A DNA stretch of 55,257 nucleotides from a virus. Below, one piece after another: positions 7,288 to 15,940 of the stretch. The notes under the pieces were generated by a model, which made no database searches, was not told the DNA's origin, and saw nothing but the letters and a program-made list of their open reading frames with translations. The number at the start of each line of letters is the position of its first letter. Position 1 is the first letter of the stretch. The stretch covers positions 1 to 55,257 of IMG/VR virus record IMGVR_UViG_3300025325_000026; one strand, given 5' to 3'. Position numbers and translations under genes: made by a program.

Positions 7288-7584
7288 GTTTCATCTCGTG
7301 CGCGGGTATGGTTTGTGAGGTACCGCGCCACTTCCCGCCGTTGCATCGGCCTTGTTTCATCTCGTGCGCGGGTATGGTTTGTGAGGGAAAATCGATCTTC
7401 TTTTCTGCCGAAGATGTCGAGTTTCATCTCGTGCGCGGGTATGGTTTGTGAGCTATTACTTTTACATGCACACGCGCGTATAGAAGGTTTCATCTCGTGC
7501 GCGGGTATGGTTTGTGAGAGCTTTCCAACCTGGCGAACCAGTTTCATCTCGTGTTTCATCTCGTGCGCTGGTACGGGTTGTGAG
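7288..7584 (+). CRISPR. Mini CRISPR array: five 32-bp repeats, four spacers
   Basis: Repeats at 7288-7319, 7354-7385, 7421-7452 and 7487-7518 are identical (start GTTTCATCTCG, end GGTTTGTGAG). The fifth, 7553-7584, is degenerate (GCTGGTACGG in its middle). Spacers are 34, 35, 34 and 34 bases and unrelated. The degenerate repeat marks the far end, so the leader should be 7166-7287 and transcription rightward, the strand on which the tracr-like RNA can pair. The last spacer contains a 12-base copy of the repeat start (7541-7552), so its true unique part is 22 bases. No adaptation genes are present; the array is either static or filled by host proteins. Confidence 0.92.
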
Positions 7585-7614
7585 TATATGAGTAGCATAA
7601 AAAAAGGATAAACA

Positions 7615-7797
7615 ATGTGTAAAATGAAGCAACTAAAAAAACGTATCGATAAATCAGGCATAAAGCGCAAGGATCTCGCAAAAAAACTTGGGGTATCTTA
7701 CCAGTATCTCAATTTATGGCTAAATGATTTTGCTGATATGCCTGAAGAATACGAGAAAAAAATAAACGAGATACTGGATAGTGCAGCAAAAAATTAG
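7615..7797 (+). CDS. Cro/CI-like HTH protein beside the CRISPR array
   Basis: 60 residues with a lambda-repressor-type helix-turn-helix: IKRKDLAKKLGVSYQYLNLWL (residues 17-37). AAAAGG lies just before the ATG at 7615. It begins 30 bases after the last CRISPR repeat and is followed by a terminator, so it may be co-transcribed with the array. It could regulate the array or the structural genes through the palindrome at 7964-7979. Confidence 0.7.
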   Translation: MCKMKQLKKRIDKSGIKRKDLAKKLGVSYQYLNLWLNDFADMPEEYEKKINEILDSAAKN

Positions 7798-7830
7798 CTA
7801 AATATCTAACCGTAATCATGCCATTTCAGT

Positions 7831-7860
7831 CAGGTAAATTAACTTTTACCGGCCTTTTTT
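7831..7860 (+). terminator. Rho-independent terminator
   Basis: GGTAAA (7833-7838) pairs with TTTACC (7845-7850), followed by GGCC and TTTTTT (7855-7860). It closes the CRISPR/Cro-like transcript. Downstream, TTTCCTAAAA is repeated in tandem (about 7868-7889). Confidence 0.65.
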
Positions 7861-7963
7861 ATTTCCAAATTTCCTAAAATTTCCTAAAATTTCACAGTTT
7901 TTATACATGAGTGTATTGAATTATCCTTAATTTGTACACTTTAAAGTATGTTTATTGTTAAAT

Positions 7964-7979
7964 TGACCGATTAAGGTCA
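7964..7979. promoter_or_regulatory. Palindromic operator candidate upstream of the portal gene
   Basis: TGACC-N6-GGTCA, a perfect dyad 23 bases before the portal start. Size and symmetry suit a Cro/CI-like dimer such as the product of 7615. The link is inferred from position only. Confidence 0.4.
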
Positions 7980-8001
7980 TTTTAATCATTGAGCGTACTT
8001 A

Positions 8002-9327
8002 ATGGGATTTTTTGGAAATATTAAAAAGCTGTTCAAAAACGATATTGCCCTTAATGATCCGAAGGCGTGGAGTTCTGCGTTTTGGAATACCTTCGGATCA
8101 CAAACCCCTGCCGGTGAAAATGTAGACGAATACAACGCGATGACATACAGCGCGGTTTGGAACGCTGTATACCAAATTTCATCTACTTCTGGCAGTTTGC
8201 CACTCCATTTACGACAACACAAGGCAAGAAAGACGCGATACGCTACTGAAAATAGTCTCTATCGCGTGATGCATACTCAATTCAATCCGTTTATGACCGC
8301 AAAAATAGGACGTGAATGCCTGATGTCACATGTACTTACATGGGGCAATGGGTATGCTGAAAAGGTCACAAACGGGGTTGGTGATATTGTCGAGCTTTGG
8401 CCTATCACCCCAAATAGAGTATCTCCAAAGATGAAAAATGGAGAAATTGTATACGTTGTCAGGGTTGGAAATGAGGATGTGCCGTTAAAAAGGGATAAAA
8501 TACTGCATATTGCCGGGTTTGGCTTTGACGGACTTGTCGGATACTCACCTATTTCCATGGCGCGTAAAAATATCGGATGGGGAATGGCGATGGAGACGTA
8601 CTCTTCTAATTTTTTTGGAAAGGGCACCCATCCAGGGGTTGTGGTATCGCATCCGGGTCCGGCAATGTCGCCTCAGGCACACGACAACTTAAAAAGGTCG
8701 CTGACAGAATCGTATAGCGGTTTAGGCAACTCTCATAAGTTAATGCTGCTTGAAGAGGCCATGGAGATAAAAAGCCTTGGTTTTTCCCCTGAAGATTCGC
8801 AGTTTTTAGAATCAAAACAGCACCATATCACCGATATTGCGCGTTGGTTTAATATTCCACCGCATAAGTTAAAAGACATGTCGAAATCGTCTTTCAACAA
8901 TATCGAGGCAGAAAATGCATCCTACGTGATCGATACTATTTTGCCTTGGGCGATACATCTTGAACAAATATACGACACTCAACTTTTAAGCAGAAGGCAA
9001 TATGAATCGGGTCTGTATTTTAAGCATGTCTTAGAAGGGCTTTTAAGGGCAAACTCCAAAGAACGGGCAGAATTCTATAAAATTATGATCGGTAATACGA
9101 TGATGACCCCTAATGAGGCAAGGGAAAAAGAGGATATGAATCCGAGTGATGATCCACTTGCCGATGAACTATGGGCACCTACCGGCAATATACCATTAAG
9201 CAAGTTTTCTGAATATCTAAGCAAAAATCAAAATACTTCATCGGTAAAAACAGAAAAAGAAACCGACGATATCGATGATAATTCGGTAACTAAAAACGGT
9301 AAAAAAATGAGACTTTTTGCAACATAA
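8002..9327 (+). CDS. Portal protein, HK97 family
   Basis: 441 residues. Features of HK97-family portals: an N-terminal AVWNAVYQISSTSGSLPLHL segment, the VLTWGNGYAEK strand, LWPITPNRV, the KILHIAGFGFDGLVGYSPI turn, and the C-terminal crown ending with PNEAREKEDMNP. It forms the dodecameric ring at one capsid vertex through which DNA is packaged. It follows a terminator and an operator-like palindrome, so it probably opens a new structural transcript that runs through the protease and capsid genes. Confidence 0.92.
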   Translation: MGFFGNIKKLFKNDIALNDPKAWSSAFWNTFGSQTPAGENVDEYNAMTYSAVWNAVYQISSTSGSLPLHLRQHKARKTRYATENSLYRVMHTQFNPFMTAKIGRECLMSHVLTWGNGYAEKVTNGVGDIVELWPITPNRVSPKMKNGEIVYVVRVGNEDVPLKRDKILHIAGFGFDGLVGYSPISMARKNIGWGMAMETYSSNFFGKGTHPGVVVSHPGPAMSPQAHDNLKRSLTESYSGLGNSHKLMLLEEAMEIKSLGFSPEDSQFLESKQHHITDIARWFNIPPHKLKDMSKSSFNNIEAENASYVIDTILPWAIHLEQIYDTQLLSRRQYESGLYFKHVLEGLLRANSKERAEFYKIMIGNTMMTPNEAREKEDMNPSDDPLADELWAPTGNIPLSKFSEYLSKNQNTSSVKTEKETDDIDDNSVTKNGKKMRLFAT

Positions 9328-9341
9328 AAAAGGACTTCAAA

Positions 9342-10319
9342 ATGATTACAATGCGAAAAATGGCATCGAGAAAAATTGACAACAAGATAAACGTGCAGAA
9401 CAAAGATGATGAGGCAACCATTTACTTGTATGGTGACATCGGAGGATGGTTTGGGATTGATTCGACTGAGTTTATCAAGGAGTTAAACGGAATTACCGCA
9501 AAAACCATCCATCTTCGCGTTGATTCTGGCGGCGGCGACATTTTTACGGCGCGGGCAATGAAAACAGCTATAATGCAGCATAAATCGAAGGTAATCGCGC
9601 ACGTTGACGGTCTCGCAGCTTCTGCGGCATCATTTCTCATTATGGGTGCCGATGAGGTTGAAATTGTTGATGGCGGATTTTTGATGATTCACAATGCACT
9701 ATCGTTTCTCGACCTGTTAGGTTATTTCAACATTGATGACCTTAATAAAATTGCAGAAACAATTAGCAAGGAAATAGATCTTCACGGAAAAATAAATCAG
9801 TCAATAGCCAACGATTACGCAAAAAAGACCGGAAAAGAAGCCTCCGAGTTTCTTGATTATATGAACAAAGAAACATGGTTTACCGCTCAGGAGGCGCTTG
9901 ATATTGGCCTTGTGGATCGAGTATACGATGGCGATCCGGTCGAAAACAAATACGACCTTTCGATATATAATAACGTGCCGGAAATCATGCGAGCGCGAAG
10001 TAAGGTGAATTCAGGTGATGAAAAAGAGATTAACGAGCGCGATTTAGAGAAAGACCTGCGAGATGCCGGTTATTCCCGTAATCGAGCTAAAAATATAGTG
10101 GCAAAGGTTTTTCGTGACGAGCGAGACGCCCGAAGCGAACCGGAAACTCATGATGTGCGAGATGCACAAACTGAGGCCGGTGCCGATCAGCGAGATGCTG
10201 GTGAGCAGCCACAAGCAGAAGTGGTGGACGAGGTTGACCATATCGAACAGGCGAAAAAATTGGTCGATCCAGTTGTCGAATTACTGGAAAAAACAAAACA
10301 AATCACAAAAAAGGAGTAA
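9342..10319 (+). CDS. Prohead maturation protease, ClpP-like (S14)
   Basis: 325 residues. The ClpP fold shows YLYGDIGGWFG, the oxyanion strand RVDSGGGDIFTA, the catalytic serine in GLAASAASF (about residue 94) and histidine in MIHNA (about 118). The C-terminal 110 residues are charged, with repeated RDA motifs, and probably act as an internal scaffold or delta-like region cleaved during maturation. It lies 15 bases after the portal gene and 6 bases before the capsid gene, the classical HK97 order. Confidence 0.9.
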   Translation: MITMRKMASRKIDNKINVQNKDDEATIYLYGDIGGWFGIDSTEFIKELNGITAKTIHLRVDSGGGDIFTARAMKTAIMQHKSKVIAHVDGLAASAASFLIMGADEVEIVDGGFLMIHNALSFLDLLGYFNIDDLNKIAETISKEIDLHGKINQSIANDYAKKTGKEASEFLDYMNKETWFTAQEALDIGLVDRVYDGDPVENKYDLSIYNNVPEIMRARSKVNSGDEKEINERDLEKDLRDAGYSRNRAKNIVAKVFRDERDARSEPETHDVRDAQTEAGADQRDAGEQPQAEVVDEVDHIEQAKKLVDPVVELLEKTKQITKKE

Positions 10320-10324
10320 GCTGT

Positions 10325-11635
10325 ATGAAAACTATTACTCAGCTTAAGGACGAATTGAAGCAACTGTTAAAGGCTTCGGCGGATATCGATGCAAAAGCAA
10401 CTGCTGAAAATCGCGGTCTTTTGGAGGCTGAAAAGTCTCTTAAAAATCAACTTCTCGATAAAGTTGAAGAGATCCAGGACGAAATCAAGGTGCGTGAGCG
10501 CGAAATCCGTATCGCCGATGCAATCAATCAACCCGGCGATGCAATGACTGTTCCGAAAACGGAGCGTGTGGATATGGGTCGAGACAGCCGGTCGAAAGAC
10601 AAGTTCGGTTCACTTGGTGAAAACGTCGCCGCGATGATCAATGCAAGCCGTCCCGGTGGAACATTTGATCCGAGACTTCACAACGCCGCTACAGGAATGG
10701 GCGAAACCGTTCCGAGTGATGGTGGTTACCTGTTGCAGAAAGATTATGCCGACAAGTTGACCGAAAATCTTTTTGACAACAGCCTGATACTCGGCAAGTG
10801 CGAAAGAATTCCTATTTCTGCGAATTCAAACTCCATCACGATCAACGGCTATGACGAAACCAGCAGGGCGTCGAACACGTTCGGCGGAATCACCATTTAC
10901 AACAACGATGAGGCAGACGAGAAAACCGCGTCGAAGCCAAAGTTCCGGCAGGTTGAACTGAAGCTGAAAAAATACATCGGTCTCGTGTACCTTACCGATG
11001 AGCTTCGCCTTGACGTTCCCGCAATGGAAGCCCGCATATCAAACGCTTTCGGATCGGCGTACGATTTCAAAGTTCAGGGCGATCTTGTTAACGGAACAGG
11101 CGCAAACAACATGCTCGGCGTCATGAATGCCGGGAGTCTTGTTCCAGTTCCAAAAGAAGCCGGACAGAATGCCGATACGATTCATGCCGAAAATATCGTC
11201 AAGATGTATTCGCGTCGGTTCGCTGCACAAACAGCAAATTACGCATGGTATTACAATCAGGACATCGAGCCGCAGCTGTTTACCATGACAATCGCAGCTG
11301 GTACCGCCGGAATCCCTGTTTTCATGCCTGCTGGCGGCCTTAACAACGCCCCGTATAACACGATACTCGGTCGTCCGGCATATGCCATTGAGCAGTGTTC
11401 GACGCTCGGCGACAAGGGCGACATCATCCTTGCAAACTTCAAGGATGGGTACATTGTCGCTGAAAAGGGCGGAATGCAGAGTGATGTTTCAATACATGTA
11501 AAATTTGTCAACGACGAAACGGTACTTCGGTTTGTACTTCGTCTCGACGGTCAGCCGTGGCGCGCAACTCCGCTCACCCCGCATAAGGGTAGCAATACGT
11601 TGTCACATTTCATCACTCTCGACGCAAGGGCGTAA
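10325..11635 (+). CDS. Major capsid protein, HK97 fold
   Basis: 436 residues. The first 75 residues are a charged coiled coil (TQLKDELKQLLKAS ... VEEIQDEIKVRERE), the delta-domain scaffold normally removed by the prohead protease. The remainder has HK97-fold landmarks: VPSDGGYLLQKDYAD, the FRQVELKLKKYIGLVYLTDEL strand and helix, and the WRATPL ending. Start at ATG 10325. Codon choice is visibly more GC-rich than the flanking small genes, as expected for a highly expressed protein. Confidence 0.92.
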   Translation: MKTITQLKDELKQLLKASADIDAKATAENRGLLEAEKSLKNQLLDKVEEIQDEIKVREREIRIADAINQPGDAMTVPKTERVDMGRDSRSKDKFGSLGENVAAMINASRPGGTFDPRLHNAATGMGETVPSDGGYLLQKDYADKLTENLFDNSLILGKCERIPISANSNSITINGYDETSRASNTFGGITIYNNDEADEKTASKPKFRQVELKLKKYIGLVYLTDELRLDVPAMEARISNAFGSAYDFKVQGDLVNGTGANNMLGVMNAGSLVPVPKEAGQNADTIHAENIVKMYSRRFAAQTANYAWYYNQDIEPQLFTMTIAAGTAGIPVFMPAGGLNNAPYNTILGRPAYAIEQCSTLGDKGDIILANFKDGYIVAEKGGMQSDVSIHVKFVNDETVLRFVLRLDGQPWRATPLTPHKGSNTLSHFITLDARA

Positions 11636-11691
11636 TTAATAATCAGGGGGAAACCCCGGATATTTCAAACAAAATAAAAAGGAGCCTTAGA

Positions 11692-12165
11692 ATGTTCTCT
11701 GAAAAACTTAAAATCGTTCCCATTCTCAACAGCGCAAACGTGAGTACCGGGACCGATTGCGACAGCATCAATATGGCAAATTATCACAGAGCGACGCTTA
11801 TTTTTACCTTCGGCGCTGTGACAACTGACATTACCATCACCCCGACGTGCGGAGCGACGGAAGCCGCAAAAACAACCGCAGTGCCGTTGCAGTACGCAAA
11901 GGGTGGGGCCGCAATAGGTACGGCAGTGCTAGGCAGCGCGTCATCGTGCGATGTTCTCGCTGCGTGGACTGCTCACGCTTCTGCGGCTTCGATTACCGCC
12001 GCAAGCAATCTCATGGCCGTCGTTGAAATCAGCGCTTCGGCAATGGCAGCAAGCAAACCGTGGCTTACCGTTACGGTTGCAGCAGGATCGTCCGGCATTT
12101 GTCACTGCGTTGCAGTTCTTGAACCTCGCTATACCGGCAACCGTTCCGTAACTGCTCTGAAGTAG
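11692..12165 (+). CDS. Putative capsid decoration or head-associated protein
   Basis: 157 residues, rich in Ala, Thr and Ser and predicted all-beta (TLIFTFGAVTTDITITPT). No family recognised. Its position directly after the capsid gene, good AAGGAG ribosome site and capsid-like codon use suggest an abundant structural protein such as a head decoration protein. Confidence 0.5.
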   Translation: MFSEKLKIVPILNSANVSTGTDCDSINMANYHRATLIFTFGAVTTDITITPTCGATEAAKTTAVPLQYAKGGAAIGTAVLGSASSCDVLAAWTAHASAASITAASNLMAVVEISASAMAASKPWLTVTVAAGSSGICHCVAVLEPRYTGNRSVTALK

Positions 12166-12212
12166 TTTAACTTGCGGGAGTAACATCCCGCATACTTTTT
12201 GGAGGATATAAA

Positions 12213-12332
12213 ATGTTAGACGCAACCGATCTCGAAAGAATCAGGGATATCGTAAAAGAGGAGATTAACAAAAGCAAAGAATCTTCTTCACCAAAAAAAG
12301 CCGACAAGAAAGAGGTAAAAAGTGAACTATAA
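12213..12332 (+). CDS. Small charged protein (39 aa)
   Basis: 39 residues beginning MLDATDLERIRDIVKEEI and ending in a Lys/Ser-rich tail. GGAGG lies 7 bases before the ATG. The reading frame overlaps the GTG start of the next gene by 11 bases. It looks like a single amphipathic helix. Function unknown; possibly a head-assembly peptide. Confidence 0.55.
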   Translation: MLDATDLERIRDIVKEEINKSKESSSPKKADKKEVKSEL

Positions 12333-12861
12333 TCAATCCACAAGAGACAGGATAGCGGACATGATTTTAGGTCTGCGTGTTTCAACAACCAACAGCGGGT
12401 TGGTTGCCGCTAACTTCGCCACTGGCGGAGTAAATACCAGTCTGTTTAATATTTACGGACGCATTGCAGTAAAACAGCTTTTTATAGAGCTTACGGCCGC
12501 TGCCGATGCTAACGCTACACAAGTATTGTTTTATGCGACATTTACAACCCCAGTCATCACCCTAAATGCCATGTGTGGCAAATGTGCAAGTATTGCAAAC
12601 CTTGGGGCATATGGAAGAATCGTTTTAGCTGGTGGCGCTGTTGCAACTGCTGCCGTAATTACTGATTCGGCAGGGCTGTCGGATGTTGAAACGGCAGGGA
12701 AAATACACATTCTTGGTGGAATAACATCAGCAGGAGCAAATACGGTCGGGGTTATAGGTATGCAATCAAGTGATGCCTCTCAGGCTGCAACAATAACAGC
12801 CACTGCGCACCTGTTTTATGTGCCTATGTCAACAGGTGCCTATGCGGAAGCAGCAGTATAA
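12322..12861 (+). CDS. Structural protein of unknown role (head region)
   Basis: 179 residues from GTG at 12322 with AGAGG upstream. Ala/Thr/Gly-rich and predicted beta-rich, similar in composition to the protein at 11692. Small hydrophobic runs (TITATAHLFYVPMSTG) near the end suggest a beta-sandwich. Placed between capsid and connector genes, so probably a virion head protein. Confidence 0.5.
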   Translation: MNYNQSTRDRIADMILGLRVSTTNSGLVAANFATGGVNTSLFNIYGRIAVKQLFIELTAAADANATQVLFYATFTTPVITLNAMCGKCASIANLGAYGRIVLAGGAVATAAVITDSAGLSDVETAGKIHILGGITSAGANTVGVIGMQSSDASQAATITATAHLFYVPMSTGAYAEAAV

Positions 12862-12864
12862 CAT

Positions 12865-13473
12865 ATGGTGCTTGTCATCGAAACAGCGCCGGGATTAGAA
12901 CCCGTATCGGTAGCAGAGTTGGCTGCTCATTTACGCATAGATGAGTACGATTCTGATTCCGGCGCTGAACTTTTAGCTATAATAGAGGCTGCAAGGGAAA
13001 TTGTAGAAGACATAACTTCGCGTAAGCTGTTTACTCAAACGTGGAATTACTTTATTGATGCCTTTCCAAGTAGCGATTATGTAAAAATACCTTTTGGAAA
13101 CCTTCAAAGTGTTGCCCACGTAAAATATACCGATTCGGCTGGAACCGTAACGACTATGACCGCAGGAACCGATTACATTGTCGAGACGAATGGTGATCAG
13201 TGTGGTAAAATAGTTTTGCCACATGGCGCCACATGGCCGTCATTTACCGAGTATCCGTCAAATCCGATCGAAATACGGTTTGTCTGCGGGTGGGAATACG
13301 ATAGCGACGAAGTATCGTCGATTCCAAAAAAATACAAACAGGCCATTAAATTAATTTGTGGCGACTTGTATGCAAACAGAGAGGGCCAAGTTTTAAAGAG
13401 CGAAGACTATAAAATAAACAAAACAGTGTCGAATCTTTTATCAAGCTGTATTCTGCGTGATACTTTTTTGTGA
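12865..13473 (+). CDS. Head-tail connector protein, gp6-like
   Basis: 202 residues. The N-terminus (EPVSVAELAAHLRIDEYDSDSGAELLAIIEAAREIVEDITSR-type sequence) is the hallmark of the HK97 gp6/phage_gp6-like DNA-packaging connector family, which stacks under the portal. A beta-rich middle and a C-terminal helix (YKQAIKLICGDLYANRE) complete the fold. A non-structural four-gene insertion follows before the next connector gene. Confidence 0.8.
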   Translation: MVLVIETAPGLEPVSVAELAAHLRIDEYDSDSGAELLAIIEAAREIVEDITSRKLFTQTWNYFIDAFPSSDYVKIPFGNLQSVAHVKYTDSAGTVTTMTAGTDYIVETNGDQCGKIVLPHGATWPSFTEYPSNPIEIRFVCGWEYDSDEVSSIPKKYKQAIKLICGDLYANREGQVLKSEDYKINKTVSNLLSSCILRDTFL

Positions 13474-13505
13474 TTAGTAATTTATTGAACTAAGGCAGAT
13501 ATACC

Positions 13506-14048
13506 GTGATTGATCTTTTTTGCATAGCATCGGGTCCGAGCTTAACAGCCTCAGATTGTGAGCTTGTTAAAAAAAGCGGAATAAAAACCGTTGCTGTAAA
13601 TAATTCATGGGAAATGGCGCAGTCTTGCACCTACCTATATGCCGGTGACGCTAAATGGTGGAAAGCAAATTTTTCAAAAATAAATATACCAGCCGAAAAG
13701 TGGACGTGCTCCGACAGAGCCGCTAACACATATAAATTGCACTACCACATTGCCGCAGGACCGTACAATTCTGGAATGCGGGCGATACAATTCGGGATGT
13801 CAAAGGGCTTTAAATCAATTGCGCTTCTCGGGTACGATTGTTCTATTAAAAACGGCATTCATTGGCACGGTGCGCACACTGAACCGGTTTTGAGGAATCC
13901 GACAGTATCGAAAATTGAGAAATGGCACGATCAATTTAAGCGTGTTTCTGATATAGCAAAAAAGCAAGGAATAAAAATTTATAATTGTAGCAGATATACT
14001 GAGCTTAGTTGTTTTGAACAAGCAAACCTTGAAGAGATGCTTGTATGA
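13506..14048 (+). CDS. ASGPS-motif putative glycosyltransferase-like protein A
   Basis: 180 residues, GTG start. The opening FCIASGPSLTASD resembles the nucleotide-sugar loop (GxGPSL) of sialyltransferase-like and DUF115-type enzymes. A second motif, LLGYDCSIKNGIHWHGAHTEP, is shared with the paralogue at 14616. It is the first gene of a cassette inserted between head-tail connector genes. Transfer of a sugar to a virion protein is a reasonable guess; the exact family is not certain. Confidence 0.5.
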   Translation: MIDLFCIASGPSLTASDCELVKKSGIKTVAVNNSWEMAQSCTYLYAGDAKWWKANFSKINIPAEKWTCSDRAANTYKLHYHIAAGPYNSGMRAIQFGMSKGFKSIALLGYDCSIKNGIHWHGAHTEPVLRNPTVSKIEKWHDQFKRVSDIAKKQGIKIYNCSRYTELSCFEQANLEEMLV

Positions 14049-14629
14049 ACAAAATGCCAATTGATAGCATTCGCGGACGAATACGGTGGTGGATTGAGAG
14101 GTTCTCATCTGAACTTGGCGATAATGTTCTCGAAGTTGGCAGTAGGCTTCATAATCCTGATTGCTGGTGGATAAATAATCATGATTTAGCAACAGGAAAT
14201 TGGACCGGAATTGATATGCAGGAAGGGCATGGTGTTGATGTTGTTGCCGACACCCATTCGCTTCCTGTCGATTGGTCAAATAAATTTACAGGTATATTAT
14301 GCTCTGAGGTTTTGGAGCACGTCAAAAGACCGTGGATTGCAATTCCAGAGATGTTCCGAGTTCTTCAGCCCGGCGGAACAATAATTATTACCACTCTGTT
14401 CTGCTTTCATGTTCATGGCTACCCAGATGATTATTACAGGTATACTGATTCAGGTTTAAAAACGCTGCTTTCAGATGCAGGATTTGTTGACATAAATACA
14501 AAATATGGTGGAAACGAAGTTCTTCATTTAAAGAATCATGATGATACTATTTTTTTAAAAAATGCTCCGCATCAAATTTTTGCAGTAGCCAAAAAGCCTG
14601 ATAGGAATTTTTGCAATGATAAAATTTGA
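14045..14629 (+). CDS. SAM-dependent methyltransferase, class I
   Basis: 194 residues. Class I landmarks: NVLEVGSR (motif I), GIDMQEG (acidic end of strand 2), ILCSEVLEHVKRPW (motif IV region) and FRVLQPGGTIIITT (motif VI). The HVHGYPDDYYRYT sequence is typical of sugar or cell-surface methyltransferases of the Methyltransf_11 type. It is translationally coupled to both ASGPS neighbours (ATGA at 14045 and a 14-base overlap at 14616), so it likely modifies the same glycan. Confidence 0.75.
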   Translation: MNKMPIDSIRGRIRWWIERFSSELGDNVLEVGSRLHNPDCWWINNHDLATGNWTGIDMQEGHGVDVVADTHSLPVDWSNKFTGILCSEVLEHVKRPWIAIPEMFRVLQPGGTIIITTLFCFHVHGYPDDYYRYTDSGLKTLLSDAGFVDINTKYGGNEVLHLKNHDDTIFLKNAPHQIFAVAKKPDRNFCNDKI

Positions 14630-15230
14630 TCGTAAATATTGGAAGCGATGGAGAGGCGAGACGGTTGTATGCATGGCAAGCGGGCCAAGCATGACAAGCG
14701 AGGACGCTGAGTATTGTAGATATAAAGCAAAGGTTATTACTGTAAATTCAACGTACAGGCTAGCTCCATGGGCCAATGTTCATTACTCAAGCGATCACGA
14801 CTGGTGGAATGTTCATTTTCGAGATATAATGAACACATGTAAAGGTGAGCTATGGACAGGGTATAGTGAGTACATAAACGACTATATTCATCATTGTCCG
14901 TACAATAAAAAAATTAAAGGTTTGAGCAATAAGCCAGGTATTATTTCTTGGGGTGGAAACTCTGGTTTTTGCGCTGTAGGGTTGGCACATCAATTCGGTG
15001 CAAAAAAAATAATACTGCTTGGCTACGATATGAACGATAAATACGGGACGGCCCATTGGCACGGTGCGCACGAAGATCCACTCAGAAAGGATTTTAATTT
15101 TCCGAAATGGATTGATCATTTTACTGCCGCATATAGTGATTTTAAAAGACTTGGAGTTATGGTAATCAATTGTTCGCGTGAAACATCTTTACCACTGTAC
15201 TACCGCGCTGAATTAAAGGACGTATTGTAA
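14616..15230 (+). CDS. ASGPS-motif putative glycosyltransferase-like protein B
   Basis: 204 residues, a paralogue of the gene at 13506: VCMASGPSMTSED at the start, LLGYDMNDKYGTAHWHGAHEDP near the end and NCSRETSLPLYYRAELKDVL as the tail. The GPS loop and the conserved HWHGAHxxP suggest a metal- or sugar-nucleotide site. Two copies around one methyltransferase look like successive transferases building a short modified glycan. Confidence 0.5.
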   Translation: MIKFDRKYWKRWRGETVVCMASGPSMTSEDAEYCRYKAKVITVNSTYRLAPWANVHYSSDHDWWNVHFRDIMNTCKGELWTGYSEYINDYIHHCPYNKKIKGLSNKPGIISWGGNSGFCAVGLAHQFGAKKIILLGYDMNDKYGTAHWHGAHEDPLRKDFNFPKWIDHFTAAYSDFKRLGVMVINCSRETSLPLYYRAELKDVL

Positions 15231-15940
15231 TGGAAGATTTGACACTGTTGACAACCACAGGGGAACGTCCAGAAGCGTGGTCTATTTGTGAATCTCTGAT
15301 GTTTAGACAGACGTTTACAGGATCAGTACGATGGATTGTTGTCGATGACGGTACAATCGAACAACCAATTACATTTTTAAGACAAGGATGGACCATAGAG
15401 TCAGTTCGGCCTAAACCGTTTTGGAAAACCGGATCAAATACACAGGCGAGAAATATTCTTGCGTGTTTAGGACTTGTTAAAAACGAAAACAGGCTGGTTG
15501 TTATTGAAGATGACGACTGGTATTCGCCGGAATATTTAAGCGTAGTTTATGAAAATATTTTAAATTTTGACCTTGTTGGTGAATCTCCGGCTGCTTATTA
15601 TAACGTTAGCACTGGACGTGGTAGATTGTGCGATAATGATATCCATTCAGGGCTTTGCCGTACCGCTATGAAGGGTAATGCGATAAATTGTTTTAAAGGT
15701 ATGGCAAAAATCAACCATAAATTTATTGACATACATTTATGGAGAATGTTCAAGGGGAGTAAAAAAATTATAAAAAATACCCGCATGGTTGTTGGTATAA
15801 AAGGGTTGCCCGGCAGGAAGGGTATAGGGGTAGGACATCGAGATACATTCGGCGATCCAATGGATTTAAGATCTTGGATTGGAAATGATATTGATATTTA
15901 TAAAAAATGGATTATCAGCGGAGTGAACGTTGCCGCTTGA
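15230..15940 (+). CDS. GT-A-type glycosyltransferase
   Basis: 236 residues. It shows a GT-A layout: WIVVDDG near residue 36, then VIEDDDWYSPEYL (about 87-99), where the acidic DDD resembles the metal- and nucleotide-binding DxD motif. RGRLCDND and the HRDTFGDPMDL segment may be acceptor-side elements. Coupled to the preceding gene (TAATG) and overlapping the next connector gene by 11 bases, so the cassette is fully embedded in the structural operon. Confidence 0.65.
   Translation: MEDLTLLTTTGERPEAWSICESLMFRQTFTGSVRWIVVDDGTIEQPITFLRQGWTIESVRPKPFWKTGSNTQARNILACLGLVKNENRLVVIEDDDWYSPEYLSVVYENILNFDLVGESPAAYYNVSTGRGRLCDNDIHSGLCRTAMKGNAINCFKGMAKINHKFIDIHLWRMFKGSKKIIKNTRMVVGIKGLPGRKGIGVGHRDTFGDPMDLRSWIGNDIDIYKKWIISGVNVAA

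Noticed and set aside
6965-7611. Open frames of 113-134 residues across the tracr-like region and CRISPR repeats, on both strands
   Set aside because: They are translations of the repeats and hairpins; no ribosome sites, and the repeated 32-bp units with unrelated spacers explain the sequence better.
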